Origin: JAWLCA01 sp050485905
Lineage (GTDB): Bacteria > Pseudomonadota > Alphaproteobacteria > Rhodobacterales > Rhodobacteraceae
DNA length: 28,221 bases
NCBI GenBank assembly: GCA_050485905.1
Contig: JBJHCH010000035.1
Span: 1-28,221, forward strand
Direction of reading: 5' to 3'
Shown here one piece after another: positions 14,569 through 22,097 of this stretch (within the stretch, counting starts at the first letter, position 1; each line of letters opens with the position of its first letter). The position numbers were made by a program, and so were the translations under genes. The notes under the pieces are model-generated. The model saw only the letters and a list, made by a program, of their open reading frames with translations, searched no databases and was not told where the DNA came from.

Positions 14569-15389
14569 TGCGCTTTTTCACCGCCGCCGACGGCACCCAT
14601 CTGGCCTATACCGACGAAGGGATCGGCCTGCCGCTGATCTGCCTGGCTGGTTTGGCGCGGACGGGGGCGGATTTCGACTATCTGGCCCCGCATCTGCCAC
14701 CCCTGCGCCTGATCCGCCCCGACTATCGCGGCCGCGGCCGGTCCGGCTGGTCGGGGGCGGAAAGCTACACCATCCCGCAAGAGGCGCAGGATGTGCTGGC
14801 GCTGATGGATCATCTGGGCCTGCAGCGCGCGGCGATCCTCGGCACCTCTCGCGGCGGGCTGATCGGCATGGCGCTGGCCGCCACCGCGCGCGACCGGCTG
14901 ATCGCGCTCTGCCTCAACGACGTCGGCCCAGTGATCGAGCGGGCGGGGCTGGAGCGGATCTTCGACTATGTCGGCCGCAACCCCTCCGCGCCCGACCACG
15001 CCGCCGCCGCCCGCGCGATGCAAAAGGCGATGCCGGGCTTCGCGGGCGTGCCGCAGGCAAGGTGGCTGGAGGAGGCGCAGAAGCATTTCGCCGCCACCGG
15101 ATCGGGCCTGCGCATCACCTACGACCCGGCGCTGCGCGACAGTTTCCTTGCCGCCTACGATGCCCCCCAGCCCGACCTCTGGCCGCTGTTCGACGCCTGC
15201 GGCGGCCTGCCGCTGGCGCTGGTCCGGGGCGCGAATTCCGACCTTCTGTCGGTTGAGACCGCCGACGAGATGGCCCGCCGCCGCCCCGACATGATCCGGG
15301 CAGAGGTGCCGGGCCGCGCCCATATCCCCTATCTCGATGAACCCGAGGCGCGGGCCGCGATCCTCGCCTGGCTGGAGCAGTGCGAATGA
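14568..15389 (+). CDS. Alpha/beta-hydrolase fold protein
   Basis: A 273-residue soluble hydrolase. The nucleophile elbow is GTSRGG with S94, the oxyanion strand is LICLAGLARTG, DYRGRGRSG is the classic loop before helix A, and the acid and base are probably Asp in GANSDLLS and His in GRAHIPYLDEPE. This sequence type is close to esterases and lactonases of the 3-oxoadipate enol-lactonase / haloalkane dehalogenase neighbourhood, but I cannot name the substrate. The start shares one base with the dehalogenase stop (TGATG). Its own stop overlaps the next gene by 4 nt. Confidence 0.85.
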   Translation: MRFFTAADGTHLAYTDEGIGLPLICLAGLARTGADFDYLAPHLPPLRLIRPDYRGRGRSGWSGAESYTIPQEAQDVLALMDHLGLQRAAILGTSRGGLIGMALAATARDRLIALCLNDVGPVIERAGLERIFDYVGRNPSAPDHAAAARAMQKAMPGFAGVPQARWLEEAQKHFAATGSGLRITYDPALRDSFLAAYDAPQPDLWPLFDACGGLPLALVRGANSDLLSVETADEMARRRPDMIRAEVPGRAHIPYLDEPEARAAILAWLEQCE

Positions 15390-16381
15390 CCGATATCACC
15401 ATGATCCGCGCCGCCGCCGACCGGCTGCAGGGCCGTGCCCGGCGCACGCCGCTTCTGTCCGCGCCCGCGCTGGACACCATCGCCGGGCGGCGGGTGCTGG
15501 TAAAGGCGGAATGCCTGCAGCACACCGGGTCGTTCAAGTTTCGCGGCGCATGGTCCGCGATCTCGGCCCTGCCGGATGACCAGCGGAAAAAAAAGGGCGT
15601 GATTGCCTACTCCTCGGGCAACCACGCGCAGGGCGTGGCGCTGGCTGCACGGATGCACGGCGTGGCCGCGGTCATCATCATGCCCTCCGACGCGCCGGCG
15701 GTGAAGATCGACGGCACCGCCGCGCTGGGCGGAGAGGTGGTGCTCTATGACCGCGCGAGTGAGGATCGCGATGTCATCGGCGCCCGGCTTTCAGCGGAAC
15801 GCGGCTTGACACTGATCCGCCCCTTCGACGATCCGCAGGTCATCGCCGGGCAGGGCACCACGGGGCTGGAGATTGCCGAGCAGGCGGCGGAGCAGGGCGT
15901 GACCGAGGCCGATGTGCTGGTCTGCTGTGGCGGCGGCGGCCTCGCCTCGGGCATCGCGCTGGCGCTGGAGGCTGTGGCGCCCGGCCTGCGCGTGCGCACC
16001 GCCGAACCGGACGGGTTCGACGACATGGCCCGCTCGCTCGCCGCCGAGGAACGGCTGCGCAACGACCGGATGTCGGGCTCGCTCTGCGATGCGATCCTGA
16101 CGCCATCGCCGGGCGAGTTGACCTTTCCGATCCTGCGGCGGCTGGCCGGGCCGGGCCTGTCGGTCAGCGATGACGACTGCCTTGCGGCGATGGAACTGGC
16201 GGCGGCGCATCTGAAGATCGTGCTGGAACCGGGCGGGGCGGTGGCACTGGCCGCCGCACTGTTCCGGCCCGCTGCCATTCAGGGCGACGCGGTCATCGCC
16301 ACCGCATCGGGCGGCAATGTCGATCCCGTGGTGCTGGCCCGCGCGCTGGCGCAGGATCAGGGCAGCGGCGCGAATGCTTGA
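15386..16381 (+). CDS. PLP-dependent threonine/serine dehydratase family enzyme
   Basis: A 331-residue fold-type II PLP enzyme. K51 in HTGSFKFRGA is the Schiff-base lysine, SSGNHAQG (76-83) binds the substrate carboxylate, and CCGGGGLASG binds the cofactor phosphate. The C-terminal ACT regulatory domain of biosynthetic IlvA is absent, so this is a short catabolic type: threonine/serine dehydratase, serine racemase or 3-hydroxyaspartate dehydratase. The start ATG 15386 forms ATGA with the preceding stop and has GGAG nine bases upstream; GTG 15380 is less likely. A run of eight A (15587-15594) encoding KKK is unusual for this composition. Confidence 0.88.
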   Translation: MTDITMIRAAADRLQGRARRTPLLSAPALDTIAGRRVLVKAECLQHTGSFKFRGAWSAISALPDDQRKKKGVIAYSSGNHAQGVALAARMHGVAAVIIMPSDAPAVKIDGTAALGGEVVLYDRASEDRDVIGARLSAERGLTLIRPFDDPQVIAGQGTTGLEIAEQAAEQGVTEADVLVCCGGGGLASGIALALEAVAPGLRVRTAEPDGFDDMARSLAAEERLRNDRMSGSLCDAILTPSPGELTFPILRRLAGPGLSVSDDDCLAAMELAAAHLKIVLEPGGAVALAAALFRPAAIQGDAVIATASGGNVDPVVLARALAQDQGSGANA

Positions 16382-16414
16382 CCTTGCCCGGCAGGCTTGC
16401 CACGGTCTGCGCCC

Positions 16415-17203
16415 ATGAGAACATGCGATCTTGACGATGTAAGGCTTCACTACCGCGAGGAGGGCGCGCCGGGCGGATCGCCCGTCGTCTTCGCCCATGC
16501 TTTGGGCACCGACCTCCGGCTGTGGAATCAGGTTGTGCCGCTGCTGCCCCGCGGCCTGAGGATCATCCGTTTCGACATGCGCGGGCATGGCCTGTCCGAC
16601 TGCCCGCCCGGCCCCTACACGATGGGCGCGCTGGTGCGCGACGCCGAACGCCTGCTGGACCGGCTGGAGGTGCGGGACTGCACCTTTGTCGGCCTGTCGA
16701 TCGGCGGGATGATCGCGCAAGGGCTGGCGGTGAAGCGCTACGATCAGGTGCGCGCGCTGGTCCTGTCCAACACCGCCGCGCGGATCGGCACCGCCCATAT
16801 CTGGGCCGACCGGATCGCGGCGGTGGAAAAGGGCGGGATCGAGGCGGTGGCCGAGGCGACGCTGGAACGCTGGTTCCCCAAACCGTTCCGCGACAGCGTG
16901 CAGGCAACCGTCTGGCGCCACCTGCTGACCCGCCAGCCCGCCGCGGGCTGGATGGGCTGCGCCGCCGCCATCTCCGGCACCGATTTCTACACCCCCACCT
17001 CTGGCCTGACCCTGCCCACGCTGGCGATTGCGGGGTCCGAGGACGGATCGACGCCCCCTGATCTGGTGCGCGAGACGGCGGAACTGATCAAGGGATCGCG
17101 CTTTCATCTGATCCGCGGTGCGGGCCATCTGCCGCCCGCCGACCGGCCCGAGGCCTTTGCCGAGGCGCTGACCTGCTTCCTGACCGACATCGGGCATGTC
17201 TGA
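16415..17203 (+). CDS. pcaD: 3-oxoadipate enol-lactonase-like alpha/beta hydrolase
   Basis: A 262-residue hydrolase whose layout matches PcaD: LHYREEGAPGGSPVVFAHALGTDLRLWNQVVPLL, FDMRGHGLSD, nucleophile S95 in GLSIGGMIAQ, and a catalytic His in GAGHLPPADRPEAF. PcaD hydrolyses 3-oxoadipate enol-lactone to 3-oxoadipate in protocatechuate degradation. The length equals the usual PcaD, yet no other pca gene is in view, so another lactone or ester is possible and the symbol is tentative. ATG 16415 was chosen over TTG 16397 because family members begin near MRTCDLDDVRLHY. It lies 33 nt after the dehydratase and overlaps the next gene by 8 nt. Confidence 0.78.
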   Translation: MRTCDLDDVRLHYREEGAPGGSPVVFAHALGTDLRLWNQVVPLLPRGLRIIRFDMRGHGLSDCPPGPYTMGALVRDAERLLDRLEVRDCTFVGLSIGGMIAQGLAVKRYDQVRALVLSNTAARIGTAHIWADRIAAVEKGGIEAVAEATLERWFPKPFRDSVQATVWRHLLTRQPAAGWMGCAAAISGTDFYTPTSGLTLPTLAIAGSEDGSTPPDLVRETAELIKGSRFHLIRGAGHLPPADRPEAFAEALTCFLTDIGHV

Positions 17204-17921
17204 CCCCATCCTGCTGGTCCACGGATCCTGCCACGGCGCCTGGTGCTGGGCCGGGGTGGTAGGGGAACTGCGGGCGCGCGGCCACACCGCCCGCGCCATC
17301 GACTTGCCGGGGCATGGCGACGACCCGACGCCGGTTTCTCAGGTGACGCTGGACGCTTATGCCGAGGCAATCCTGTCGGCCATCGACCGCCCCGTCACGC
17401 TGGTCGGCCATTCGATGGCGGGCTATCCGATCACGCTCGCCGCCGAACGCGCGCCGGAAAAGATCGCGCGGCTGATCTACCTCTGCGCCTATGTCCCCGC
17501 ACCCGGCCAGACCCTGGGCGACATGCGCCGCGCCGGTCCCCGCCAGCCGCTCCGCCCGGCAATCCGGGTGGCGGGCGACGGGCTGAGCTTCACCGTCGAT
17601 CCGGCACTTGCGGGCGGCATCTTCTACAACGACTGCCCGGCGGAGGTGCAGGCCGCCGCCATCGCCCGGATCTGCCCGCAGGCCATCGCGCCGCAGGAAA
17701 CCGTGGTCGAAACCACCGCCCGCTGGGCCAGCATCCCACGCCACTACATCCTGTGCAGCGATGACCACACCATCCCCCCCGAATACCAGGCGCAAATGAG
17801 CGCGGGCTTCCCGACCGGCCATGTCACGCGCCTGCCCTCGGGCCATTCGCCCTTCCTGTCGATGCCCGACCGGCTGGCCGACCGGCTGATCGCGATTGCC
17901 ACGGGCGCGCCGGGCGGATAG
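17196..17921 (+). CDS. Alpha/beta hydrolase of the EstC / plant methylesterase type
   Basis: A 241-residue hydrolase. ILLVHGSCHGAWCWAGVVGELRARGH is the signature N-terminus of the group containing EstC, plant methyl esterases (salicylate and jasmonate) and hydroxynitrile lyases. S73 in VGHSMAG is the nucleophile, D190 in CSDDHTIPP and H217 in LPSGHSPFLS complete the triad. Members hydrolyse small esters in the cytoplasm; some are annotated as pyrethroid hydrolases. Its start overlaps the end of the PcaD-like gene by 8 nt, which fixes ATG 17196. Confidence 0.86.
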   Translation: MSDPILLVHGSCHGAWCWAGVVGELRARGHTARAIDLPGHGDDPTPVSQVTLDAYAEAILSAIDRPVTLVGHSMAGYPITLAAERAPEKIARLIYLCAYVPAPGQTLGDMRRAGPRQPLRPAIRVAGDGLSFTVDPALAGGIFYNDCPAEVQAAAIARICPQAIAPQETVVETTARWASIPRHYILCSDDHTIPPEYQAQMSAGFPTGHVTRLPSGHSPFLSMPDRLADRLIAIATGAPGG

Positions 17922-17950
17922 CCCTGCCGCATCCGCCCGCGCGAGTGTCC

Positions 17951-19162
17951 ATGCCCCAGCGTCTGCCGCTCCTGTTCATCCTGCTGACGCTGCTGATCGA
18001 CGCGATGGGCTTCGGGCTGATCCTGCCGGTGATGCCCGACCTGATCCGAGAGGTGACGGGTGGCGATCTGTCGGGTGCCGCGGTCTGGGGCGGGGTGCTG
18101 GCGGCGGTCTTCGCGGTGATGCAGTTCCTGTTCGGCCCGACGCTGGGCAATCTGGCCGACCGCTTCGGGCGGCGCCCGGTGCTGCTGGTCGGGCTGGCGG
18201 TGATGTCGGGGAACTATCTGGTGATGGCGGTGGCCGGGTCGATCTGGCTGCTGCTGATCGGGCGCATCCTCGGCGGGATCACCGCAGCCACCCATATCAC
18301 CGCAGGCGCGGTCATTGCCGACATGTCGTCGCCCGAGAAGAAATCCGCGAACTTCGGCCTGATGGGCGCGGCCTTCGGCGCGGGCTTCATCCTCGGCCCC
18401 GCCATCGGCGGCCTCTTGGCCGAGTTCGGCACCCGCGCGCCCTTCTACGCCGCCGCGGCGCTGGCCGCCGCCAACACCGTCTTCGGCCTGTTCGTGATGC
18501 GAGAGACGCTGACGCCGGCCAACCGCCGCCCGCTCGACTGGCGCCGCGCCAATCCATTCGGGGCGATCCGGCAGGTCCGCGCCATCCCCGGCGGGCGGCG
18601 CATCCTGTCGATTGTCGCGCTTTATGAACTGGGCATGATCGTCTACCCCGCCACCTGGTCGTTCTTTGCCATCGCCCGCTTCGGCTGGACGCCGGGCACC
18701 ATCGGCGCCTCGCTCGCCGCCTTCGGCATCGTCTTCGCGCTGGTGCAGGGCGGGCTGATCCGGGTGATCCTGCGCATCCTCGGCGAACGCGGCACGGTGA
18801 TCTACGGCCTGACCGTCAGCACCATGGCCTTCCTCTTCCTCGCCACGGTGGAAAACGGCACGCTGGCGCTGATCTTCACGCCGCTCAGCGCGCTGGGCGC
18901 GGTGGTGATGCCCGCGCTGATGGGGATGCTCTCGCGCCAGGCGGGCGACGACCAGCAGGGAGAGGTGCAGGGCATCATCGGCTCGGCCCGCGCGCTGGCC
19001 TTCATCTTCGGCCCGCTTCTGATGACGCAGGTCTTCTTTGCCTTCACCCGGCCCGGCGCCGCCGTCCACCACCCCGGCGCGGCCTTCTTCCTGTCCGCCG
19101 CGCTGATGGTCGTTTGCGCCATCGTCTTTGTCGCCCGTCCGCGCGCAGGTGCCCCCGCCTGA
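17951..19162 (+). CDS. MFS transporter, TCR/Tet (TetA-like) family
   Basis: A 403-residue twelve-helix major facilitator. Helix 1 reads LLFILLTLLIDAMGFGLILPVMP, and the loop 2-3 motif A is GNLADRFGRRPVLLVG, both typical of the TetA(B/C)-type drug:H+ antiporters, as are the MQFLFGPTLG and GAAFGAGFILGPAIGGLL stretches (motif C, antiporter). It probably expels a drug or metabolite rather than specifically tetracycline; family members in soil and marine Rhodobacteraceae are rarely true resistance genes. ATG 17951 was preferred to GTG 17945. It follows the esterase by 29 nt within the same run and precedes the alcohol dehydrogenase by 29 nt. Confidence 0.9.
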   Translation: MPQRLPLLFILLTLLIDAMGFGLILPVMPDLIREVTGGDLSGAAVWGGVLAAVFAVMQFLFGPTLGNLADRFGRRPVLLVGLAVMSGNYLVMAVAGSIWLLLIGRILGGITAATHITAGAVIADMSSPEKKSANFGLMGAAFGAGFILGPAIGGLLAEFGTRAPFYAAAALAAANTVFGLFVMRETLTPANRRPLDWRRANPFGAIRQVRAIPGGRRILSIVALYELGMIVYPATWSFFAIARFGWTPGTIGASLAAFGIVFALVQGGLIRVILRILGERGTVIYGLTVSTMAFLFLATVENGTLALIFTPLSALGAVVMPALMGMLSRQAGDDQQGEVQGIIGSARALAFIFGPLLMTQVFFAFTRPGAAVHHPGAAFFLSAALMVVCAIVFVARPRAGAPA

Positions 19163-19191
19163 CGCCTAGCCTGCCCGAAAAGGAGACGCCC

Positions 19192-20286
19192 ATGCCCACG
19201 ATCCGCGCCGCGCTCTGCCGCGCCCACGGCCAGCCGCTGACCATCGAACCCGTGACCCTGCCCGACCCCGGCCCGGGCGAAGTGCTGGTGCGCCTCTCGG
19301 CCTGCGCCATCTGCCATTCCGACATCACCTATGCCGATGGCGCCTGGGGCGGCGCGCTGCCCGCGATCTATGGGCATGAGGCCGCGGGGCGGGTAGAGGT
19401 CGCGGGGCCGGGCGCCGTCGCCCAGCCGGGGCAGGCGGTGCTGGTCACGCTGATCCGGTCCTGCGGCGGCTGCGGCAGTTGCGCGGGCGGGGCGCCCACC
19501 TATTGCGAAAGCCCCGGCGCCACCGCCCCCGCCACCACGGAAACCGGCGAACTCGCCGCCCGGATGATGGCCTGCGGCGCGTTTGCCGAGGCTGTGGTGG
19601 TCCACGAAAGCCAGATCGTGCCGATCCCCGAGGGCATGGCAATGGATGCGGCCAGTCTTTTGTCCTGCGGTGTCATCACCGGGGTCGGCGCGGTCATTCA
19701 TTCGGGGCGCGTCCGCCCCGGCGAATCGGTCGTGGTGATCGGCGCGGGCGGCGTCGGCCTGAACGCGATCCAGGGCGCACGCATCGCCGGCGCCACCCGC
19801 ATCATCGCCGTGGACATGAGCGAGGAGAAGCTGGCCGCCGCCCGCGAATTCGGCGCGACAGACGGCGTGCTGGCGACCGAGGCGAAACCCTGGGCCGCCG
19901 TGCGCGACCTCACCGGGGGGCGCGGGGCCGATGCGGTCTTTGTCACCGTGGGCGCGATCCCGGCCTATGACACGGCACCCCGCTACCTCGCCCCGCGCGG
20001 GCGGCTGGTCATGGTCGGCATGCCGGCCTCCGGCGCCATGTCCTCCTACGAACCCGTGGTGATCGCCGCGCTGGGGCAGGCGATGGTCGGGTCAAAGATG
20101 GGCGACGTGGTGCTGAAGCGCGACATCCCCTGGCTGATCGACCTCTATCAGCAGGGCCGCCTGAAGCTCGACGAACTGATCACCGGGCGCTGGTCGCTCG
20201 ACCAGATCAACGAGGCGATTGCCGACACCCGCACCGGCCGCGCCCGGCGCAACGTGATCCTGTTCGATCACGCGCCATCGGAATGA
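19192..20286 (+). CDS. Zinc-dependent alcohol dehydrogenase (class III-like MDR)
   Basis: A 364-residue medium-chain dehydrogenase. The catalytic zinc ligands are C41 in CAICHSD, H62-E63 in GHE and C160 in SCGVITGVGA; the structural zinc is held by C91, C94, C97 and C105. The Rossmann loop is IGAGGVG (184-190) followed by an acidic D in IIAVDMSEEK, indicating NAD. The SCGV.TG.GA pattern is typical of class III alcohol dehydrogenases and their bacterial relatives, acting on long-chain alcohols or S-hydroxymethylglutathione, but the usual substrate-binding Arg signature of true FrmA is not obvious. Start ATG 19192 follows AAAGGAG. Its last 19 nt overlap the convergent acetyltransferase gene. 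Confidence 0.9.
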   Translation: MPTIRAALCRAHGQPLTIEPVTLPDPGPGEVLVRLSACAICHSDITYADGAWGGALPAIYGHEAAGRVEVAGPGAVAQPGQAVLVTLIRSCGGCGSCAGGAPTYCESPGATAPATTETGELAARMMACGAFAEAVVVHESQIVPIPEGMAMDAASLLSCGVITGVGAVIHSGRVRPGESVVVIGAGGVGLNAIQGARIAGATRIIAVDMSEEKLAAAREFGATDGVLATEAKPWAAVRDLTGGRGADAVFVTVGAIPAYDTAPRYLAPRGRLVMVGMPASGAMSSYEPVVIAALGQAMVGSKMGDVVLKRDIPWLIDLYQQGRLKLDELITGRWSLDQINEAIADTRTGRARRNVILFDHAPSE

Positions 20287-20705
20287 ATCGGCCAGTGATA
20301 GGTCACGACGCCCTCCTGCGCCGTCCCGCCCGCCTGATCGAACAGGGCGCGGGCGGCGGCATTATCCGCCTCGGTCGCCAGCCAGAACCCGGCGCAGCCC
20401 ATCGCGCGGGCCTCGGCCAGCACGGCGCGCAAAAGCGCCCGGCCCACGCCCTGCCGCTGCCAGCCCTCATGCACGCCGATCTCGTCCAGATAGAACGCCG
20501 GCGGCTTGTCGGGCTGGCGGATCACCGCGCCGCAGGCCATGCCCACCACCCGGTCGCCCGACAGCGCCACGATCAGCGCATGGGCCTCGCTCGCCGCCAG
20601 CGCCTTGGCCTCGGCCACGTTGACGGGGTGGTCGAACACATCCTCGGCGCGGCGCAGCAGCGACACGTCCTGTGGCCCCAGCCGGCGGATTTCGATACCC
20701 TCCAT
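20268..20705 (-). CDS. GNAT-family N-acetyltransferase, AAC(3)-I-like
   Basis: A 145-residue acetyl-CoA-dependent acetyltransferase. Motif A is YLDEIGVHEGWQRQGVGRALL with the acetyl-CoA pyrophosphate loop QRQGVG; motif B is GFWLATEADNAAARALFDQAGG. The N-terminal part (AEDVFDHPVN...EAHALIVALSGDRVVGMACGAVI) resembles the AAC(3)-I aminoglycoside acetyltransferase layout, but the resemblance is by eye and the substrate is unknown. The ATG at 20705 is only 47 bp from the start of the divergent enolase-superfamily gene; the 3' end overlaps the alcohol dehydrogenase by 19 nt. Confidence 0.82.
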   Translation of the reverse strand: MEGIEIRRLGPQDVSLLRRAEDVFDHPVNVAEAKALAASEAHALIVALSGDRVVGMACGAVIRQPDKPPAFYLDEIGVHEGWQRQGVGRALLRAVLAEARAMGCAGFWLATEADNAAARALFDQAGGTAQEGVVTYHWPIHSDGA

Positions 20706-20752
20706 GCCGGGCAGGGTGCCACGACTCGCCCCGCATCAGAAAGGGCCGATCC

Positions 20753-21982
20753 ATGCGCCTGACCGATCTCGACATCATCGTGACAGCACCGCCCGCGCCG
20801 GGCTGGGGCGGGCGCTACTGGATTCTGGTGAAACTGACCACCGATGACGGCCTCACCGGATGGGGTGAATGCTATGCCAGCAGCGTCGGCCCCGACGCCA
20901 TGCGCGCGGTCATCACAGACGTGTTCCATCGCCACATGGCCGGAGAGAACCCCGAGAATATCGAACTTATGTTCCGCCGCGCCTATTCCGCCGGTTTCAC
21001 CCAGCGCCCCGACCTGACGGTGATGGGCGCCTTTTCCGGCCTCGAAATCGCCTGCTGGGACATTCTGGGCAAGGCGCGCGGCCGCCCGGTCTGGGCGCTT
21101 CTGGGCGGGCGGATGAACGCCCGCATCCGCGCCTATACCTACCTCTACCCCGAAACGGGCGCGGATTATGACCGCTTCTGGATCGACCCCGACCAGAATG
21201 CCGAGGTTGCGGCGCGGCTGGTCGATCAGGGCTTCACCGCGATCAAGGTCGATCCCGCAGGCCCCTACACGATCCGCGGCGGCCATGACCCGGCTTTGCG
21301 CGATATCTCGCGCTCGGTCGATTTCTGCCATGCGATCCGCACCGCCATCGGTGACCGCGCCGATATCCTGTTTGGCACCCACGGCCAGTTCACCACCGCC
21401 GGCGCGATCCGGCTGGGCAATGCCATCGCCCCCTATGGCCCGCTGTGGTACGAGGAACCGATCCCCCCCGACATGCTGCCGGAATTCGATCAGGTCGCGC
21501 GCGGCCAGCCCGTTCCCCTGGCGACGGGCGAGCGGCTGACCACCAAGGCCGAATTCGGCACCCTGCTGCGGCTGGGCGGCGTGAAGATCCTGCAACCCGC
21601 GCTCGGCCGCGTGGGCGGGATATGGGAGGCGAAGAAGATCGCCGCGATGGCAGAGGTGTTCAACGCCCAACTTGCCCCGCACCTCTATGCCGGCCCGGTG
21701 GAATGGGCGGCGAACGTGCATCTGGCGGCCTCGATCCCCAACCTGCTGATGGCTGAGACCATCGTGACCGATTTTCACGCCAACCTGATCGGCGGCGCGA
21801 TTGTCTGCGAGGGCGGCTTCATCACGCCCCCCGATGCGCCGGGCCTTGGCATCGAGGTGAACGAGGAACTGGCCCGCGCCCACCCCTATACCGGCACCGG
21901 GCTGCACCTGCAGATGCAGGAAGCGCCCTGCGACTATCGCGACGAAAACGTCTTCGGCGGCGGCGCCCCGCCGGGGACGTGA
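20753..21982 (+). CDS. Enolase-superfamily enzyme (mandelate racemase / muconate lactonizing type)
   Basis: A 409-residue sugar-acid dehydratase-like enzyme. The N-terminal capping domain includes LVKLTTDDGLTGWGECY; the barrel has K165 and D167 in AIKVDPAGPY, E234-E235 in LWYEEPIPPD, E260 in ATGERL and H310 in LAPHLYAGP. These correspond to the acid/base and two metal ligands of the galactonate dehydratase branch. The strand expected to give the first metal-ligand aspartate reads LFGTHGQF, with no acidic residue at the usual place. Likely reaction: dehydration of an aldonic acid. ATG 20753 follows AAAGGG. The neighbours do not reveal the sugar. Confidence 0.86.
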   Translation: MRLTDLDIIVTAPPAPGWGGRYWILVKLTTDDGLTGWGECYASSVGPDAMRAVITDVFHRHMAGENPENIELMFRRAYSAGFTQRPDLTVMGAFSGLEIACWDILGKARGRPVWALLGGRMNARIRAYTYLYPETGADYDRFWIDPDQNAEVAARLVDQGFTAIKVDPAGPYTIRGGHDPALRDISRSVDFCHAIRTAIGDRADILFGTHGQFTTAGAIRLGNAIAPYGPLWYEEPIPPDMLPEFDQVARGQPVPLATGERLTTKAEFGTLLRLGGVKILQPALGRVGGIWEAKKIAAMAEVFNAQLAPHLYAGPVEWAANVHLAASIPNLLMAETIVTDFHANLIGGAIVCEGGFITPPDAPGLGIEVNEELARAHPYTGTGLHLQMQEAPCDYRDENVFGGGAPPGT

Positions 21983-22051
21983 CGGGCGTGGCAGGGGTTA
22001 AGATCAGGTAAAGAAAAAATCGAATATGGTTTGATTTCAACGACATGAGAT

Positions 22052-22084
22052 TCTGCTCACGCGTGAGCAGACCGTGAGCAGACC
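22052..22084. repeat. 20-bp perfect palindrome plus tandem 11-bp repeat in convergent spacer
   Basis: TCTGCTCACGCGTGAGCAGA (22052-22071) is a perfect 20-bp palindrome. Its right arm is part of a tandem duplication of GTGAGCAGACC (22063-22073 and 22074-22084), so three half-sites lie in 33 bp. The spacer 21983-22097 separates two convergent genes and is AT-rich just to the left (A6 tract at 22014-22019). There is no T tract next to the palindrome in either direction. Confidence 0.75.
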
Positions 22085-22097
22085 CCGAAAACCCCCC

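Noticed and set aside
22052..22071. LuxR-type box
   Set aside because: A 20-bp dyad, but CT-to-AG spacing is 14, not 12, and no luxI or luxR gene is visible.
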